Of a stretch of DNA of 64,000 nucleotides, positions 42,726 to 55,059 are shown one piece after another. How positions within the stretch are numbered: position 1 is the stretch's first letter; each line of letters opens with the position of its first letter. The notes under the pieces were generated by a model. That model was not told the origin of the DNA, searched no databases, and was given only the letters and a program-made list of their open reading frames with translations. Source of the stretch: Diphasiastrum complanatum. Lineage: Eukaryota; Streptophyta; Lycopodiopsida; Lycopodiales; Lycopodiaceae. The position numbers were made by a program, and so were the translations under genes. The DNA lies in the NCBI GenBank assembly GCA_029204225.1, contig CM055099.1, positions 65,871,852 through 65,935,851 of the forward strand, given 5' to 3'.

Positions 42726-43545
42726 GCCATGTGTGCACATGTATGTGTGTGTGTCCATACACATGTGTGGTTTGTATAGTTAAAACTTAAGAGACGAACT
42801 TTGTGTTTTTTCTAAGCAATGCCTAGTGTAATATTTATGTGATCCTCAACATCAACTAAGTTGGATAAGAGTGGTTGTTGTGTTGCCACAAATGCACGCT
42901 CAACTTTCGATTGATGGCAAAAAAAAACATACATAACTCAAAGCCAATGTTAACTATGCATTCCCATGGATGTACAATGTGTCAAGCTAGATAAGTACAA
43001 ACATGAACTTGTGAAAGCAAAAGTTTGATTTTTGTTTGTTGTGAGCCATTGAAAATTGGAGCTTTGTGCTCGGCGTGATCGTACAATGTACATATTGTGC
43101 AAAGTGACTACTGCTAAAAGAAGATCACTTTGTATGATAACGCATGCTAGTGCGACCAAACACCATTGCCAATAAATTGATATTTATGTGATTTGACAAA
43201 ATCACATGTCATTTGGTAAACGATGAGTATATTTTTCCTTGTGATATGGGCACACCACACAAGTAGGCCATAAGTAATCAATACCAGCTTAGTACAAATA
43301 TTTAAAATTACATGTAGTTGGGCCAAAATTTTTTAACAACATCACCATGCAAAGCTGCTAACCATATACTAGGGCTGAAGTTGTTTAATGACATCACCAA
43401 GCCAGAGCTGCTATAACCACATATTAGGGCCAATGCCAACAAAAACATTGGCACAAAACTTAGGGTGCTAATCCATCTACAATTTCATAAGTGAAAGAAA
43501 TGTACCAATCAATCATCATAGCATTGCAGAAAGATCAACACAAGC

Positions 43546-43547
<2 letters not shown>
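42236..43547. other. Intergenic with an (AC)n run
   Basis: No gene recognised. (AC)n lies at 42684-42722. A pair of similar phrases with CATCACCA.GC and AACCATATACTAGGGC / AACCACATATTAGGGC lies at 43340-43430, about 55 bp apart. Confidence 0.5.

Positions 43548-43548
<1 letters not shown>

Positions 43549-43614
<66 letters not shown>
43549..43614. repeat. (GA)n microsatellite
   Basis: About 33 AG units. Confidence 0.95.
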
Positions 43615-43615
<1 letters not shown>

Positions 43616-43982
43616 CACAAAGACACTAAAATTTACTAGCTTTTTCTATAGCACAATAACAAAAAACTTCAAAATGGTACCAAAGATAACGAGGAAGAGA
43701 GGAAGCTAGTAGGTTGTTGGTGCCTCTTCATATATGATCCCTAATAATCAGGACATCATTTTCCACATGTGAAGAGGACTAGTTTGTTAACATATACAAT
43801 TAGAGACACTTTGGCCTATTTCGCATATTATTGTCAATTACATCGACCAGCAACTTATTATAGCCAATAAAGTTGATATTGTATGCATATCTTTCTCTAT
43901 GATATGTCCAATAAATAATATTGTCATTAATTTAAAGTTGTTTTTTTATTCTAACTTGCTTAAAAAAATAAAACCTTAAGCT

Positions 43983-44444
43983 CATAGAACCCACGATTCT
44001 CGGAACCGTGGGTCCTGAGAACCGTGGGGTGGTGAACTCTACCACAGTTCGTGAACCGTACCACGGTTCATGAACAGTGGTAAGGTTCTTCTAATTGATT
44101 AGTTAATTTCCATTTTTCCCTCAAAACCCCTCCCAAGGCATTTTTGGTCCTCATTTCACAGATTTCACAAATGGTCCTCAGATTTCAAAGATTTTTGGCA
44201 TTACACAGATTTCACAGATTTCACAGATAATTTCACAGATTTTTGGCATTACACAGATTTCACAGATATTTTTGGCCTTTTTTTTGCATATTTTTGGGCT
44301 ATTTTTGGGGATGGGAAACTAAAAAATAATAGTAATTAATAAATTAATTAATTGGACGGTTCACCACAGTTAAGCCTTAAATTTTTGGTGAACTGTACGG
44401 TTCTGAGAACCGTGGCGAACCGTCCACGGTTCTCGAATTCTATG
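43983..44444. mobile_element. hAT-type MITE with 8-bp target duplication
   Basis: A perfect 8-bp direct repeat CTTAAGCT flanks the element (43975-43982 and 44445-44452). The ends are CATAGAA and TTCTATG, perfect 7-bp inverted repeats. Subterminal TTCTCGGAACCGTGG on the left matches TTCGAGAACCGTGG on the reversed right end after a 7-base gap. The 462-bp interior has no coding capacity. It holds many ACCGTGG/CCACGGT words and a cluster of TTTCACAGATTTT repeats (44150-44270). An 8-bp duplication with short inverted ends indicates the hAT superfamily. Confidence 0.85.
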
Positions 44445-44452
44445 CTTAAGCT

Positions 44453-45544
44453 ACTGAAGTATTATTATAATATCTTCTTCTTTTCAGAAGAGAAATACTT
44501 CACATTTCTTCATATTTTCAGGAAAATTCTCATCGGTCTATATTTGTCTGAAAAACACATCATACTATTTGTCATCTTTTCAAATGTCAAAGTGAAGGGT
44601 TTACCTCTGTGGGCATGCTTGGTTGATACGACTAGCATGGTCAGATCACATAGATTGGAATGTATACATTTATTTGAGACAGCAAAAGCATGGTGGAACT
44701 TTGTGAAGTTTCCACCACACACACACAAAAGGAAGATTTTGGTAACAATTAAGGTTGTTAGAAAGATTCCTGATAAGTTTTAATTACACTCATACTAGAA
44801 AGAGAACGGGCATTATAAGTTCCCACTGGAGAATGGACTTTATTCAATAATGCCTCCAAATAAAAAACTTTGCAAGCAACTACAAAATTGTTGAAGAATT
44901 TAATTCACATACTACATGATAAAATGTCTGTGAAACTTGAATAACTCCGTCCTCAGTAGAAAATGAAATATGAGTGTTAAAAGATAAAAGAAGATGAATA
45001 ATCACATCATTCTGATCACTATCGTCTGTTTCAAGCTAGCAGTACCTAGTTCAATCGATATCTTATCGATAAGTTTGTAAGGCTGGTAATTTCCTCAAAC
45101 TATTGGTCAAGCCACCCTACTTTTGAGCTGAAGGCTGACAGATAGGTCAAAGTTCCTCCACGTTAGGCCTGTGCCCCCACTTGTTCTATGTGTTAGATGA
45201 GTGGTTTGTTAACACATTCTGTTAGCACTAACTGGTGTATCGCTGCCCCACCTGCAGTTACTGCTAACCTAACAGAAACCAAGCACCATTCACTATGCCT
45301 GAATGTCACTGCTTGGAATAGCTGCTGAGTTACTTGTAAATGGCAAAAGTGAGACCAGTTGAGGTGCCATGCTGCCTGCAGCAGAGTGCCAAGGTGAAGG
45401 TTGGCCCCTCTGTGAACATTCATAGCACTTATGAGAAGCAAATGCTGGCCAAGCTATAGTTTTTATTGGATCATTTCCTTTCAACTTGGTTAACAAATGG
45501 TCCAAAATACACTGGTTCAGCTGATGTTCCTTAATAAACGAGTC
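44453..45544. other. Intergenic, no gene recognised
   Basis: Short frames here match no known family. Confidence 0.5.
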
Positions 45545-45602
45545 ATGTAACTGTAGGTGGCGCAGCACCTACAGTTACATTATCTCTAGCTGAGAGAGAT
45601 AA
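45545..45602. repeat. Two adjacent perfect hairpins
   Basis: ATGTAACTGTAGGTG (45545-45559) and its exact complement (45566-45580) flank a 6-base loop GCGCAG. The next bases, TATCTCT ... AGAGATA (45581-45601), form a second hairpin. Function unknown; could be a small transposon relic. Confidence 0.75.
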
Positions 45603-46136
45603 CAGGAAGTGGCACTGGGCCGAATGCCTTAGCCATCTACGTTGTGAATAAGATTTCTAAGGTTGCAGGCAGATCCTATGAGGTTCAATATTATCATACA
45701 ACCAAACTGCTAAATATGTCTATTTCTAATTAGCAGAATTTCATTCGTACAAAATAAATCATATGCAATTGAAACGGAAATCACAAGGTAACTGATTGCA
45801 AAATGTGGAATAAAACAAAACCTCAATGGAAGCATCCATAACTTATGGTGGAAACAAGGCCTTGTGTTCTGCTGGTTTCTGGGGCTTTCTTTTCTCTTCC
45901 AAGTACATGATGGCGATGATCAAGGCATCTACTACTTAGCATACACGGAAATTTGAAAACAAATTGTAAATCAAAAACATGGCCTCTACATTCATTACAT
46001 CACAGTAGCGTAAAACTTCCTTAATCGAGTCTTCAAATCATAGCTTATTATACTTTGACGCACAATCAGGTCATAAATTTTGTTTCGACAGATTCCTAAC
46101 TACTCGCCTACCACAAAATCCAAGGTTCAATCATGA

Positions 46137-46781
46137 TTATATTGGCAAATATCTCTTGAACAGCTGCTTTCCTGCTACGATACCGCCAGCCGCCATTCCT
46201 CCCACAGCCCCGGCTATGGCCGCTGTTCTAGGACCAGCCGCTGCTTTGTACAGGGCTCCAGTTCCAAGACCTGCTATAACATTATTCAGGATATCATCAG
46301 TTCCTCTCAAATAACAAGTCCCGCTTTCCATACCCGCATACAGAAGACCAAGAATACCAAAAGTATTCCCAATAGCCCTGCCTTTGTGGCCAGAAGCATT
46401 CAGCACCCTATTCACTCGAAGCTTCAAAGTATCCCCATCCTCTCGAGATCTCAATCCATCCACCAAACCCTTGGATCCTCCCAGAACTGCCCCTGATAGA
46501 TAACCACATCCAGTGTAATACGTGAGATTCTCGCCAAAGCTGCGCCTCTGGAAGGCCGCTTCTTCGGTAAATAGAAACTCTGGAGCGGTTGGAAGGCGAT
46601 ACAAGCTGTCCATGGATCGCTGATCTATGTTCCCATACAGATCCGCATAGGGATTATAATAGCGGCCACCTTCTGGCTCCGCATGGAGGAAGCCGCCGCT
46701 CTTCTTCTCGTCCTGAACCATATCTCGCAATACATAAACCCTAGATCCAACACCAAAAACCGGCAGAAAATCAAAGCGCAA
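46137..46781 (-). CDS. TIM23: Mitochondrial import channel TIM23
   Basis: Single-exon gene on the minus strand. TIM23 forms the presequence channel of the inner-membrane TIM23 complex. The frame from ATG at 46781 is 214 codons; the more family-like start is the internal ATG at 46721 (194 codons, MVQDEKKSGGF), since plant TIM23 proteins are about 190 residues. Recognisable: YNPYADLYGN; the conserved LYRLPTAPEFLFTEEAAFQR near the intermembrane-space end; then four hydrophobic, glycine-rich segments of the Tim17/22/23 (PRAT) domain (GCGYLSGAVLGGSKGL, GRAIGNTFGILGLLYAGMES, NNVIAGLGTGALYKAAAG, AIAGAVGGMAAGGIVAGK); and the end KRYLPI, as in plant homologs. Stop TAA at 46137-46139. A TATATATT-type element lies about 300 bp upstream (47018-47032). 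No defects seen. Confidence 0.93.
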   Translation of the reverse strand: MRFDFLPVFGVGSRVYVLRDMVQDEKKSGGFLHAEPEGGRYYNPYADLYGNIDQRSMDSLYRLPTAPEFLFTEEAAFQRRSFGENLTYYTGCGYLSGAVLGGSKGLVDGLRSREDGDTLKLRVNRVLNASGHKGRAIGNTFGILGLLYAGMESGTCYLRGTDDILNNVIAGLGTGALYKAAAGPRTAAIAGAVGGMAAGGIVAGKQLFKRYLPI

Positions 46782-47200
46782 CCTCTGCTTCTGCCCTTAC
46801 TTTTTAAATCAAATCATGAATATTCCGCCTTTTCTTCTTGGATCAAAGCGCCAATCGATCAGCTGTCCATTGATCAAAGCATTCAGAGACTGATACTACC
46901 ATATGAGGGATCTAGCGCAGCCATGCCGCCTCCGATGATTCCTCTTCTTCCTCCCTACTCCTCCTCCTCCCCTTCCTCCTCGCAGTATTGCTCGCAGTGA
47001 AGAAGTTTCTTTCTCGTTCGAAAAATATATAAAGCATATGCTTTCCTTCCTTCTAAGCATGTTCTTAGAAAACCCTAATTTCTTTTTGGGGTTTCACACC
47101 GGCCAAATTATGGTGGTGGTTAGGGTGTCGGTTAAACCCTCACAATTCGGTGTCTTAGTCGTGTGACTCCCGCTTCCAATGAGTTTACTTAGAGCCTCTT
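46782..47200 (-). promoter_or_regulatory. 5' flank of TIM23
   Basis: The interval upstream of TIM23. The minus strand has CTTTATATATTTTTC at about 47020-47034 as a TATA candidate. A pyrimidine-rich stretch (CTCCTCCTCCTCC on the plus strand at about 46960) lies in the presumed 5' UTR. Confidence 0.4.
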
Positions 47201-48608
47201 CACATGCAATCCCCCGGCCTTAGGATAGATGTAGGATCCAGACACGTCTTTGCTCTGTCTAGCCACACCCATTATGTAATTCCTCTTTGCATCCTGAAGT
47301 CTTAATGACCCGTGATGATGATCCATTTCCACGATTGATGATGCATGGTTCTCTAAAATTGTTGCATCCTCATCAAGTTTGTTTGATGCAAAAAATGGAC
47401 GTTGCAACTATACATCAGGTGATTTGTGGTTGTACATCAAGTGATTTGTAGTTGATCATCAGGTGTTTTGTAGTTTTGGCAGCCGACCCGTGGAAGCCAA
47501 ACTCTCATTAGGATGGAATGGCTGAGAAGCTCGACCCAACGTCAAGTGATGCAACAAGTTTCAGCCATGTGAATATGCCAACCCCACCCAAGAACCTGTT
47601 CTTTATGTCAAGATGGGCCAAGTGACAGATTATGTGAAGAGGCCCTTAACCTTGCCATGTTTGTGTCATGCTCTACTCATAAACCTAAGACAGTTTCATA
47701 TTAGTACCAACCTCCAACGTCTCTTAACTCCCATTTTTCTCTCTTGGTAGGTCAGATGACCGTAAAAAGATCACATGTGCTCCAGATTCGAGTGGCAAAA
47801 AAAAAAAGACGAGCGATAGATTGTGCACTCATTTGAATCTGTGTCAGGTGATGGTCCATTTTCTCTAAGTTGCCCTTGGCAAGTTGACTTGTCAAGCAAT
47901 GCACGAAGGTCCAAAGAATGGGCTTCAGTTGCCCCTACAAGGCACGGGGCCTCTACCACCTCATGTCACACATAATGATAGCTCAAACTAAGTTCTATTA
48001 CCACCCTTAGGTTACTTGAAGAAGATGAGACTCGAGTGTGTGCAAGCACCTTATTAAAATAAGGGTCTTGCCATTGGTCCAAAGGTGAAAAAAATGGACT
48101 TGCCCCTTTAAACTGAGTTTGAGTTGCCATCATGTACTTGAGGTGGTAGGGACCCTTCGCCACATACACAACTGAAGGTGGTATTTCATATTTGGGGAGA
48201 ATGACAACTTGCCAAGGACAACTTTAGAAAAATGGACCAATTTTGTGGCAAAGAGACAAACACACCAATCAGGCTTCAATGGTCCATTTACATTTACCAC
48301 GCCGATCTAGAATAGGGATGACACTTTGCATGTTATCTTCCACCACGTAATCACACTTGCCACTAGTTTAAAATCGCCCCTAGTAGAGGGTGCTGCCTCG
48401 AGTGGGCCTCAAGAAATAACATATTTTACGCCCAGCCACTTCAGTGACAACCACTTGCTCACGCTATCACTTGGAAATTTTGCAATTGTCCCTAGGCGCA
48501 CTATCCATATATTTCAATAATCTCTAACTGGCCCTCTCTCATGTATAGCTCATGAGATCATTCGTGATAATCATCTATTTCAAGGTTTTTTTTTTTTCGC
48601 TTTTGCAT
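47201..48608. other. Intergenic with a long imperfect inverted repeat
   Basis: An arm at 47854-47890 (GGTCCATTTTCTCTAAGTTG then CCTTGGCAAGTTG) is complementary to 48205-48240. A second pair (CTACCACCTCATGT near 47952 and ACTTGAGGTGGTAG near 48137) lies inside it, so about 47850-48240 could fold back. No coding match. Confidence 0.5.
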
Positions 48609-48731
48609 TGACAATTAATGATATATACTAATGTACATAGAGTGATGACTTAAAAAATATATCATTGATTGCCTTGCAGTGACAATTAATGATATATACT
48701 AATGTACATAGAGTGATGACTTAAAAAATAT
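48609..48731. repeat. 52-bp direct repeat, 71-bp period
   Basis: TGACAATTAATGATATATAC through ACTTAAAAAATAT occurs at 48609-48660 and again, identical, at 48680-48731. Confidence 0.95.
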
Positions 48732-48880
48732 CAAGTTGTGCTCCTAAATCAACTTAGACACTAACTTCACTTGGTTATATGAAAACAATAGATATACTAG
48801 CCAAAAACTAGAAACACCTTGACATGAACTTTCTATACTTAATTATGAAATCAATAGATTGGAGAAACATGTGTGCACAT

Positions 48881-48985
<105 letters not shown>

Positions 48986-49496
48986 AAGCTTGACTTATAA
49001 TATTTACTTTGAAAATTCTATTTAAAATATGTACTTAGTCCTAGATTCTTACAACTAAAAGATCTACTTGTGTAAAGCCCCATAACAATTTGTGGGCCAT
49101 CAACTACAATGAATCATAACCCCACTACTCCATTAATACGACACTCCCCCACATTGCCATTAAACATCACTCCTTAGTCCTTGGCACTTATAAGCATGTG
49201 GTCCCACTAGTGAACATAATTTTACCTTGAGATTGTTCATTCTCCCTCAATCCTAATGTCATGTCTAAGGTCCAATGCTACGATTGTAATAGATTGAGGC
49301 AATATTGTGAAAAACAAACAAATACCAACTTGAGGCCAACTTGGATGCCAAAATGAACATTTGACCAAACATTTGACAAACATTCACACATTCTTTACTT
49401 AATCTACACAAATTTGTTTGATTTTTAGTAAAAGCCAAACGTCAAAAAAGGCTGGTTCTCTTCCACCTCATGTGCCACATAATGACAACTCGAACT

Positions 49497-50571
<1,075 letters not shown>

Positions 50572-50574
50572 GAG

Positions 50575-50586
50575 TGGTATCAGAGC
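50575..50586 (+). promoter_or_regulatory. Copia primer-binding site (tRNA-iMet)
   Basis: TGGTATCAGAGC, three bases after the LTR end; a perfect plant copia primer site. Confidence 0.9.
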
Positions 50587-50645
50587 TTTAGTTCCAAGCT
50601 ACTATTAGTATTCGAAATTGTCCTACTATACTTAGATCATTCATT

Positions 50646-51978
50646 ATGGAAGAAACATTTTCAAAAATCCACTTGATCAACAAGGTCAACGGTGATGACT
50701 TCCACATGTGAAAGTTCAAGATGAAGATGATACTCATGAAAAATGAACTCTGAGAATACGCCAACGGTTCAATAGCCAAGCCCACTGAACCTGACATGCT
50801 GACTGCCTGGGAAGCTAAGGATGGCAAAGCTCTTGCCATTGTATCTCTGAATCTTAAAGACTCACAAGTAGCTAATTGTTCCAGCTCCAAAGAGGCATGG
50901 GACATTCTTACTGGCCTATACAAAACGACAGATATATGAACTCGCCTCTTTTTGAGGAAAAAGTTTCTGTCACTCAAGATGAGTGAAGCAACCTCAATCA
51001 CTGATTATCTAAACGAATTCAAATAGCTACTCAATCAGTTGGCTGCAGTAGGTTCGCCAGTATCAGACGAAGACACTAATATGTCTCTTCTGTCAAGTCT
51101 TCCCCCCTCTTATGACAATAAGGTGACAACAAGTTTATTGCAGAAAGAAGTAAGAAGAAAAAGCTTATCCACATCGAATTCGAAAACAGTCGCTCTCTAT
51201 TCGAGTAAACAACAGCTCCCGAAGAGAAAATCTTTGAAGGACAAGAAGACAAATGTTGAGCGAACTGATTCGGACCAGCAATCGCAACAACACAACCGAT
51301 AGCATCAAAAGCCCAAGACCAAACTCTTCTGCAAGTACTACAAGAGAACCAATCACGACATCAAGGATTGTCGAGTTCTCAAGCATAACGAAGCAAAGAA
51401 GAAAATGCAGCAGGATGGAGGATCTGATTCTGCTAGAGCCTCGCTCAAAGAGCCAACACTGCTAATGATACAAGCCGAACCCATTAGAGATGCATTGGAT
51501 TGGTATCTCGATTCTGGTGCTTCTCAGCACATGACTTCATGTAAGTCCTTATTCAAAGACCTCACACCAATAGATTCAAAGTATGTCTACTTCGGTGACT
51601 CAAGTACACTGCAGATTGAAGGCAAAGGATCTATTTGCCTTTATATTCAAAATGGTAAATTGACCTTGCTCAAGAATGTACTATACATACCCAAACTGAC
51701 CAAAAATTTATTGTCAGTCAGCAAGCTCACTGATCAGGGCTGCAGAGCCTTTTCAATTCAAAGCAATGTACCATTCTGGACAAGAACGATAAAGAAATCA
51801 TCTCTGGAAACAGAGAAGGTAATTTGTACATTCTAGGTCACGAATATACACATTCTACTAATGTGAGTACTTCAAATGCCCAATTATGGCATCGAAGATT
51901 AGAACACTTAAACATGAGATCAATCTTGTATATGCATCATAATAGCATGGTCAAGGATTTAAACTTTAATGTTGCCTC
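50646..51978 (+). pseudogene. Copia gag-protease (fifth-region element)
   Basis: Starts MEETFSKIHLINKVNGDDFH and reads through a few stops: EAWDILTGLYKTTD, RLFLRKKFLSLKMSEATSIT, MSLLSSLPPSYDN, the knuckle CKYYKRTNHDIKDC (51331-51372), protease WYLDSGASQHMTSC (51500-51545), VLYIPKLTKNLLSVSKL (51680-51730), and pre-integrase LWHRRLEHLNMRSI (51885-51925). Individual frames remain open for up to 143 codons. The reading frame is then interrupted by a solo LTR and resumes at 53197. Confidence 0.88.
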
Positions 51979-53196
51979 TGTCGGAAATAGGATAGATAAA
52001 GTAATGGCGGAAATAAAAACTTTTCCTACTTCCAATGCATGACTACGCCTATCAAATTGAACAAAACAGTAGTGATAGAAATCACGTCCAATCTTTAGCA
52101 ACTAACTTTTGCTAGATACTAAGTGATTACGTAGCCAAACATAAAGTATTGAATTCTCAGACAATTTCTATCAGTTACAAAAGCAATACAGAGATGCATG
52201 CATTTTGACATAAACTGAACGCAATAAGAAATAGTATTGATTCAGAAAAACAAAATCAGATGCTAATGAGCACAAGACAATAGTGGATAGAAACTGCGCA
52301 CTCTAGGCTATCTTTGAGTAACTGAGAATAAGTCTGATAATAAGCAGCTCTGAGTTGCACAATAGCAACTCTAAAATAAATCTCTAAAAGACAGAGCTAG
52401 AATGCTCAAGAGAGTTCAAGCTTGAAAGCTTGATAGAGAGCTAACTACAATACTTTCTGATTGTAAGAGCGTAGGAAGCGTCGTGTAATAACACTTAGCC
52501 CCTTCACAATTCACAATAACATTTCAGATCTTGATCATTGATAGTGAGATGTATGAATAGTTGATTTATACTGAGTAATTAGGTCGTCAAATGCGATGCT
52601 AGTTGGCTGGAGTCCGCTGGCATTCATCCAGTTCCTTCTCAGAAATTGATTGCTGATAAGCGGTGAAAATTGGCCGTAAATTGTCTATCTGCATAAATGA
52701 ACTAAAACTGTCACTCTGCAGAAATGAACTAAAACTGCCACAGGCGACAGTGTCGACTTTTTGCGAAAAATGTGACAATGTCCTAAAATCTCATTTCCTT
52801 CATATTTGAGGTAGCCCCACACTTTGCCAAAGTCATTTCCTTAACATTTGAGGCACTTGAAAAATGCGAAAAATGCGACTCTGCATTTTTACTCGTAAAT
52901 TCTGACAGGCGAAAAAGGCGAAAAAGGCGAAAAAGGCGACACTGCATTTTTACACGTAATCGACAATGTCACTAAATTGCGAAAAAGATGACACTTTAAT
53001 TTTACTCGTAATTTCTTATAGGCGACACTGTCAAGATTGTAGAGAGAGAAAATGCGACACTATTGTCAAATTCTGTGTATTTCTACAGTAAATCTGCAGA
53101 CTGTATAAAAACACGAGAAAATCCGTAGAACTGGATAAACAATGGATGAGGATTAAAACCGATTAGTCAATTAGTAAGAAGGAGAATAATTCAACA
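51979..53196 (-). repeat. Copia-type solo LTR with perfect 5-bp duplication
   Basis: The 1,218-bp insertion is bounded on the plus strand by TGTCGGAAATAGG and AATAATTCAACA. GCCTC occurs on both sides (51974-51978 and 53197-53201). On the minus strand it starts TGTTGAATTATTCTCC, like the plus-strand copy at 55530, and the two share further blocks (e.g. AAGCTTTCAAGCTTGAAC around 52418 and 56000). It contains tandem GCGAAAAAG units (52914-52940). Removing it with one GCCTC rejoins the copia frame (FNVASTDIQHV). Confidence 0.92.
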
Positions 53197-53905
53197 GCCT
53201 CCACTGACATACAACATGTCTATGAGATGTGCCTACTAGGCAAATAGCCTAGATCAAGATTCCCAAAGGGACAAGCCACTAGAGGAAGTCCATTCTAGAA
53301 TTGATACACAGTGATCTGTGTGGCCCTATGAGTACTCCCTCTCTGGGTATTTTCTCACTTTTATTGATGATTATTCAAGATTTACTAGCATTATGTTTAT
53401 TAAGAACAAGTATGAGGCATTCAATTGTTTCAAAGACTTCAAACAGTTTGCTGAGACACTGACTGGTCAATGACTCAAGACCCTTCATACAGACAGCAGT
53501 GGAGAGTTCTTGTCAGACGAAATGTCCGACTATCTAGCATCATTCGACATTCATCATCAGTTCACCACCAGCTACACACCATAGCAGAATGGAGTAGCCA
53601 AAAGGAAGAACCAAACATTACTAAATGCAGCACGATCAATTATGTCAAATGCCTAGCTCACCAAATTTTTTTGGGCTGAAGCTGTTTCAATAGCTTGCTA
53701 TATGCAGAACTATTCGAGTACCAAAGCAATCAACTCAAAGACTCCTTTCGAAGCTTTCTATGGCTACAAACTGAGTCTAAGACACCTTCGAGTGTTTGGC
53801 TGTCTTTGTTATGTACACATTCCCTTTGATCTGAGAAAGAAGCTTGACCCTGTTAGCTGCAAGAATATCTTCATTGGATACTCAAAAAAACTCTTCACAA
53901 TGTTG
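53197..53905 (+). pseudogene. Copia integrase remnant
   Basis: Continues the element at 50646: LIHSDLCGPMSTPS-like, FIDDYSRFTSIMFIKNKYEA, HTDSSGEFLSDEM, FTTSYTP then a stop and QNGVAKRKNQTLLNAARSIM, FFWAEAVSIACYMQN, FGCLCYVHIPFDLRKKLD and IFIGYSKK. The third catalytic acidic residue (QNGVAER) is changed to Lys. It ends at a stop near 53905; RT and RNase H are missing. Confidence 0.88.
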
Positions 53906-54795
53906 TGAGGAGCAAATGTCGAAAGCTGCAAGTTTATATAGAGTCATGTAACGAAGTTTTCCGGAAGGTGACGTGCATTTAAAGAGGGTGGGAAATTACA
54001 TTTCCCTCCATTAGAATTAAAATATAAAAATCTTTGTAGAGTCCTCTTTTCTAAAAAAATTGGGTGATTTCTTTACTTTAAAAAACCTTTATTTTGGGTG
54101 TAGAAGGTTGGGTAAGTCAGAAACCTTGTGTATATGAAGAGGCTGTACGTTTGTAGTAGTCCATTTGGCTCTTACTTCTGCTTGCTACACTATCTTTTTG
54201 ATTCCCAATCTTTTTGCGGTACGGTGGTAATGTGCCCCGCTTGTCATTTTGGCACATCTATGGCCTGATCTCCATTCTATTAATGGCAATGGAAGCTCAA
54301 CTTGAATATATGATCTATTAGGACTTGTATATCTACTTTCTACAGTTTTGTTTCAAATCTTTCTTGAATTCTTACAGTCTGCAGATTATTTCTATTCCTA
54401 CTCCTATTCTTCTTGGGAGAGAATCTAATACATCTCAAGTTTGAGAGGGCCCAAATTACTAGCTCCTACATGGTTTTCCATCTTTTGGGAATTACCATGG
54501 GGCTCACAAAAGACGCAACTCAACCTAGCACTAGTAATTCTCGTGCTCTCAGATTCGGCTCTCAACATCATCTCCACTAGAAGCCCTTTTGAGTGAAGAG
54601 GCACTGCATCAACACCTCAGGGGCATGGCATCAGCTAACATTATCCTCCCCCTATAGTGTTGCAGGTCCCACTGCACTGCCACAGCTTTGATGCTTGGTT
54701 CTTGGAAAGGCATGGATCAGCGTTTGCCTGCGTAAACCAATAACTTATTTGTCGCTATCGTCATGCTCCTTGGCAACAACTTCTGTAATGGCTTG
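53906..54795. other. Unidentified segment
   Basis: No coding family recognised. The start (after CACAATGTTGTGAGG) with a TATATGAAGAGGCTG motif near 54140 could be a foreign LTR, but no partner or primer site was found. Confidence 0.3.
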
Positions 54796-55059
54796 TCAAG
54801 ATAGCCCTGCGTAACTGAGTGCCTCTTGTTTGTCTTTCTTGGCATTCTTTTTGTCCATAGACTTCTCGTAGCTTATCTTCCTTCTGATGGCTTCTTCACA
54901 TGTGATGAATCTCATTTTTATGCCCAACGGAATAGGTCCTAGATACGGCCTCATTTCAGGTATGAGCTCCACACAGCTCCTGGTAGGGCCATAGAGGGCT
55001 AGTACAACCACAAGCAGGGCCAGCGAGGCTAGGATGGCCATTAATTGTGAAAAATTCAC
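54796..55059 (-). CDS. Small hypothetical protein with N-terminal hydrophobic segment
   Basis: An 87-codon frame. Residues 5-24 form one hydrophobic stretch (QLMAILASLALLVVVLALYG), which could be a signal peptide or membrane anchor. It is followed by a short Pro/Gly-containing part with two Cys and a Lys-rich C-terminus (KKNAKKDKQ). A TATA-like GATAAATAG lies about 55 bp upstream on the minus strand. The family is not recognised. It sits alone between copia remnants, so it may be a real secreted small protein gene or a chance frame. Confidence 0.35.
   Translation of the reverse strand: MNFSQLMAILASLALLVVVLALYGPTRSCVELIPEMRPYLGPIPLGIKMRFITCEEAIRRKISYEKSMDKKNAKKDKQEALSYAGLS

Noticed and set aside
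44352-44783. 143-codon plus frame
   Set aside because: Starts within the hAT-type MITE and runs into flanking DNA; no known motif.
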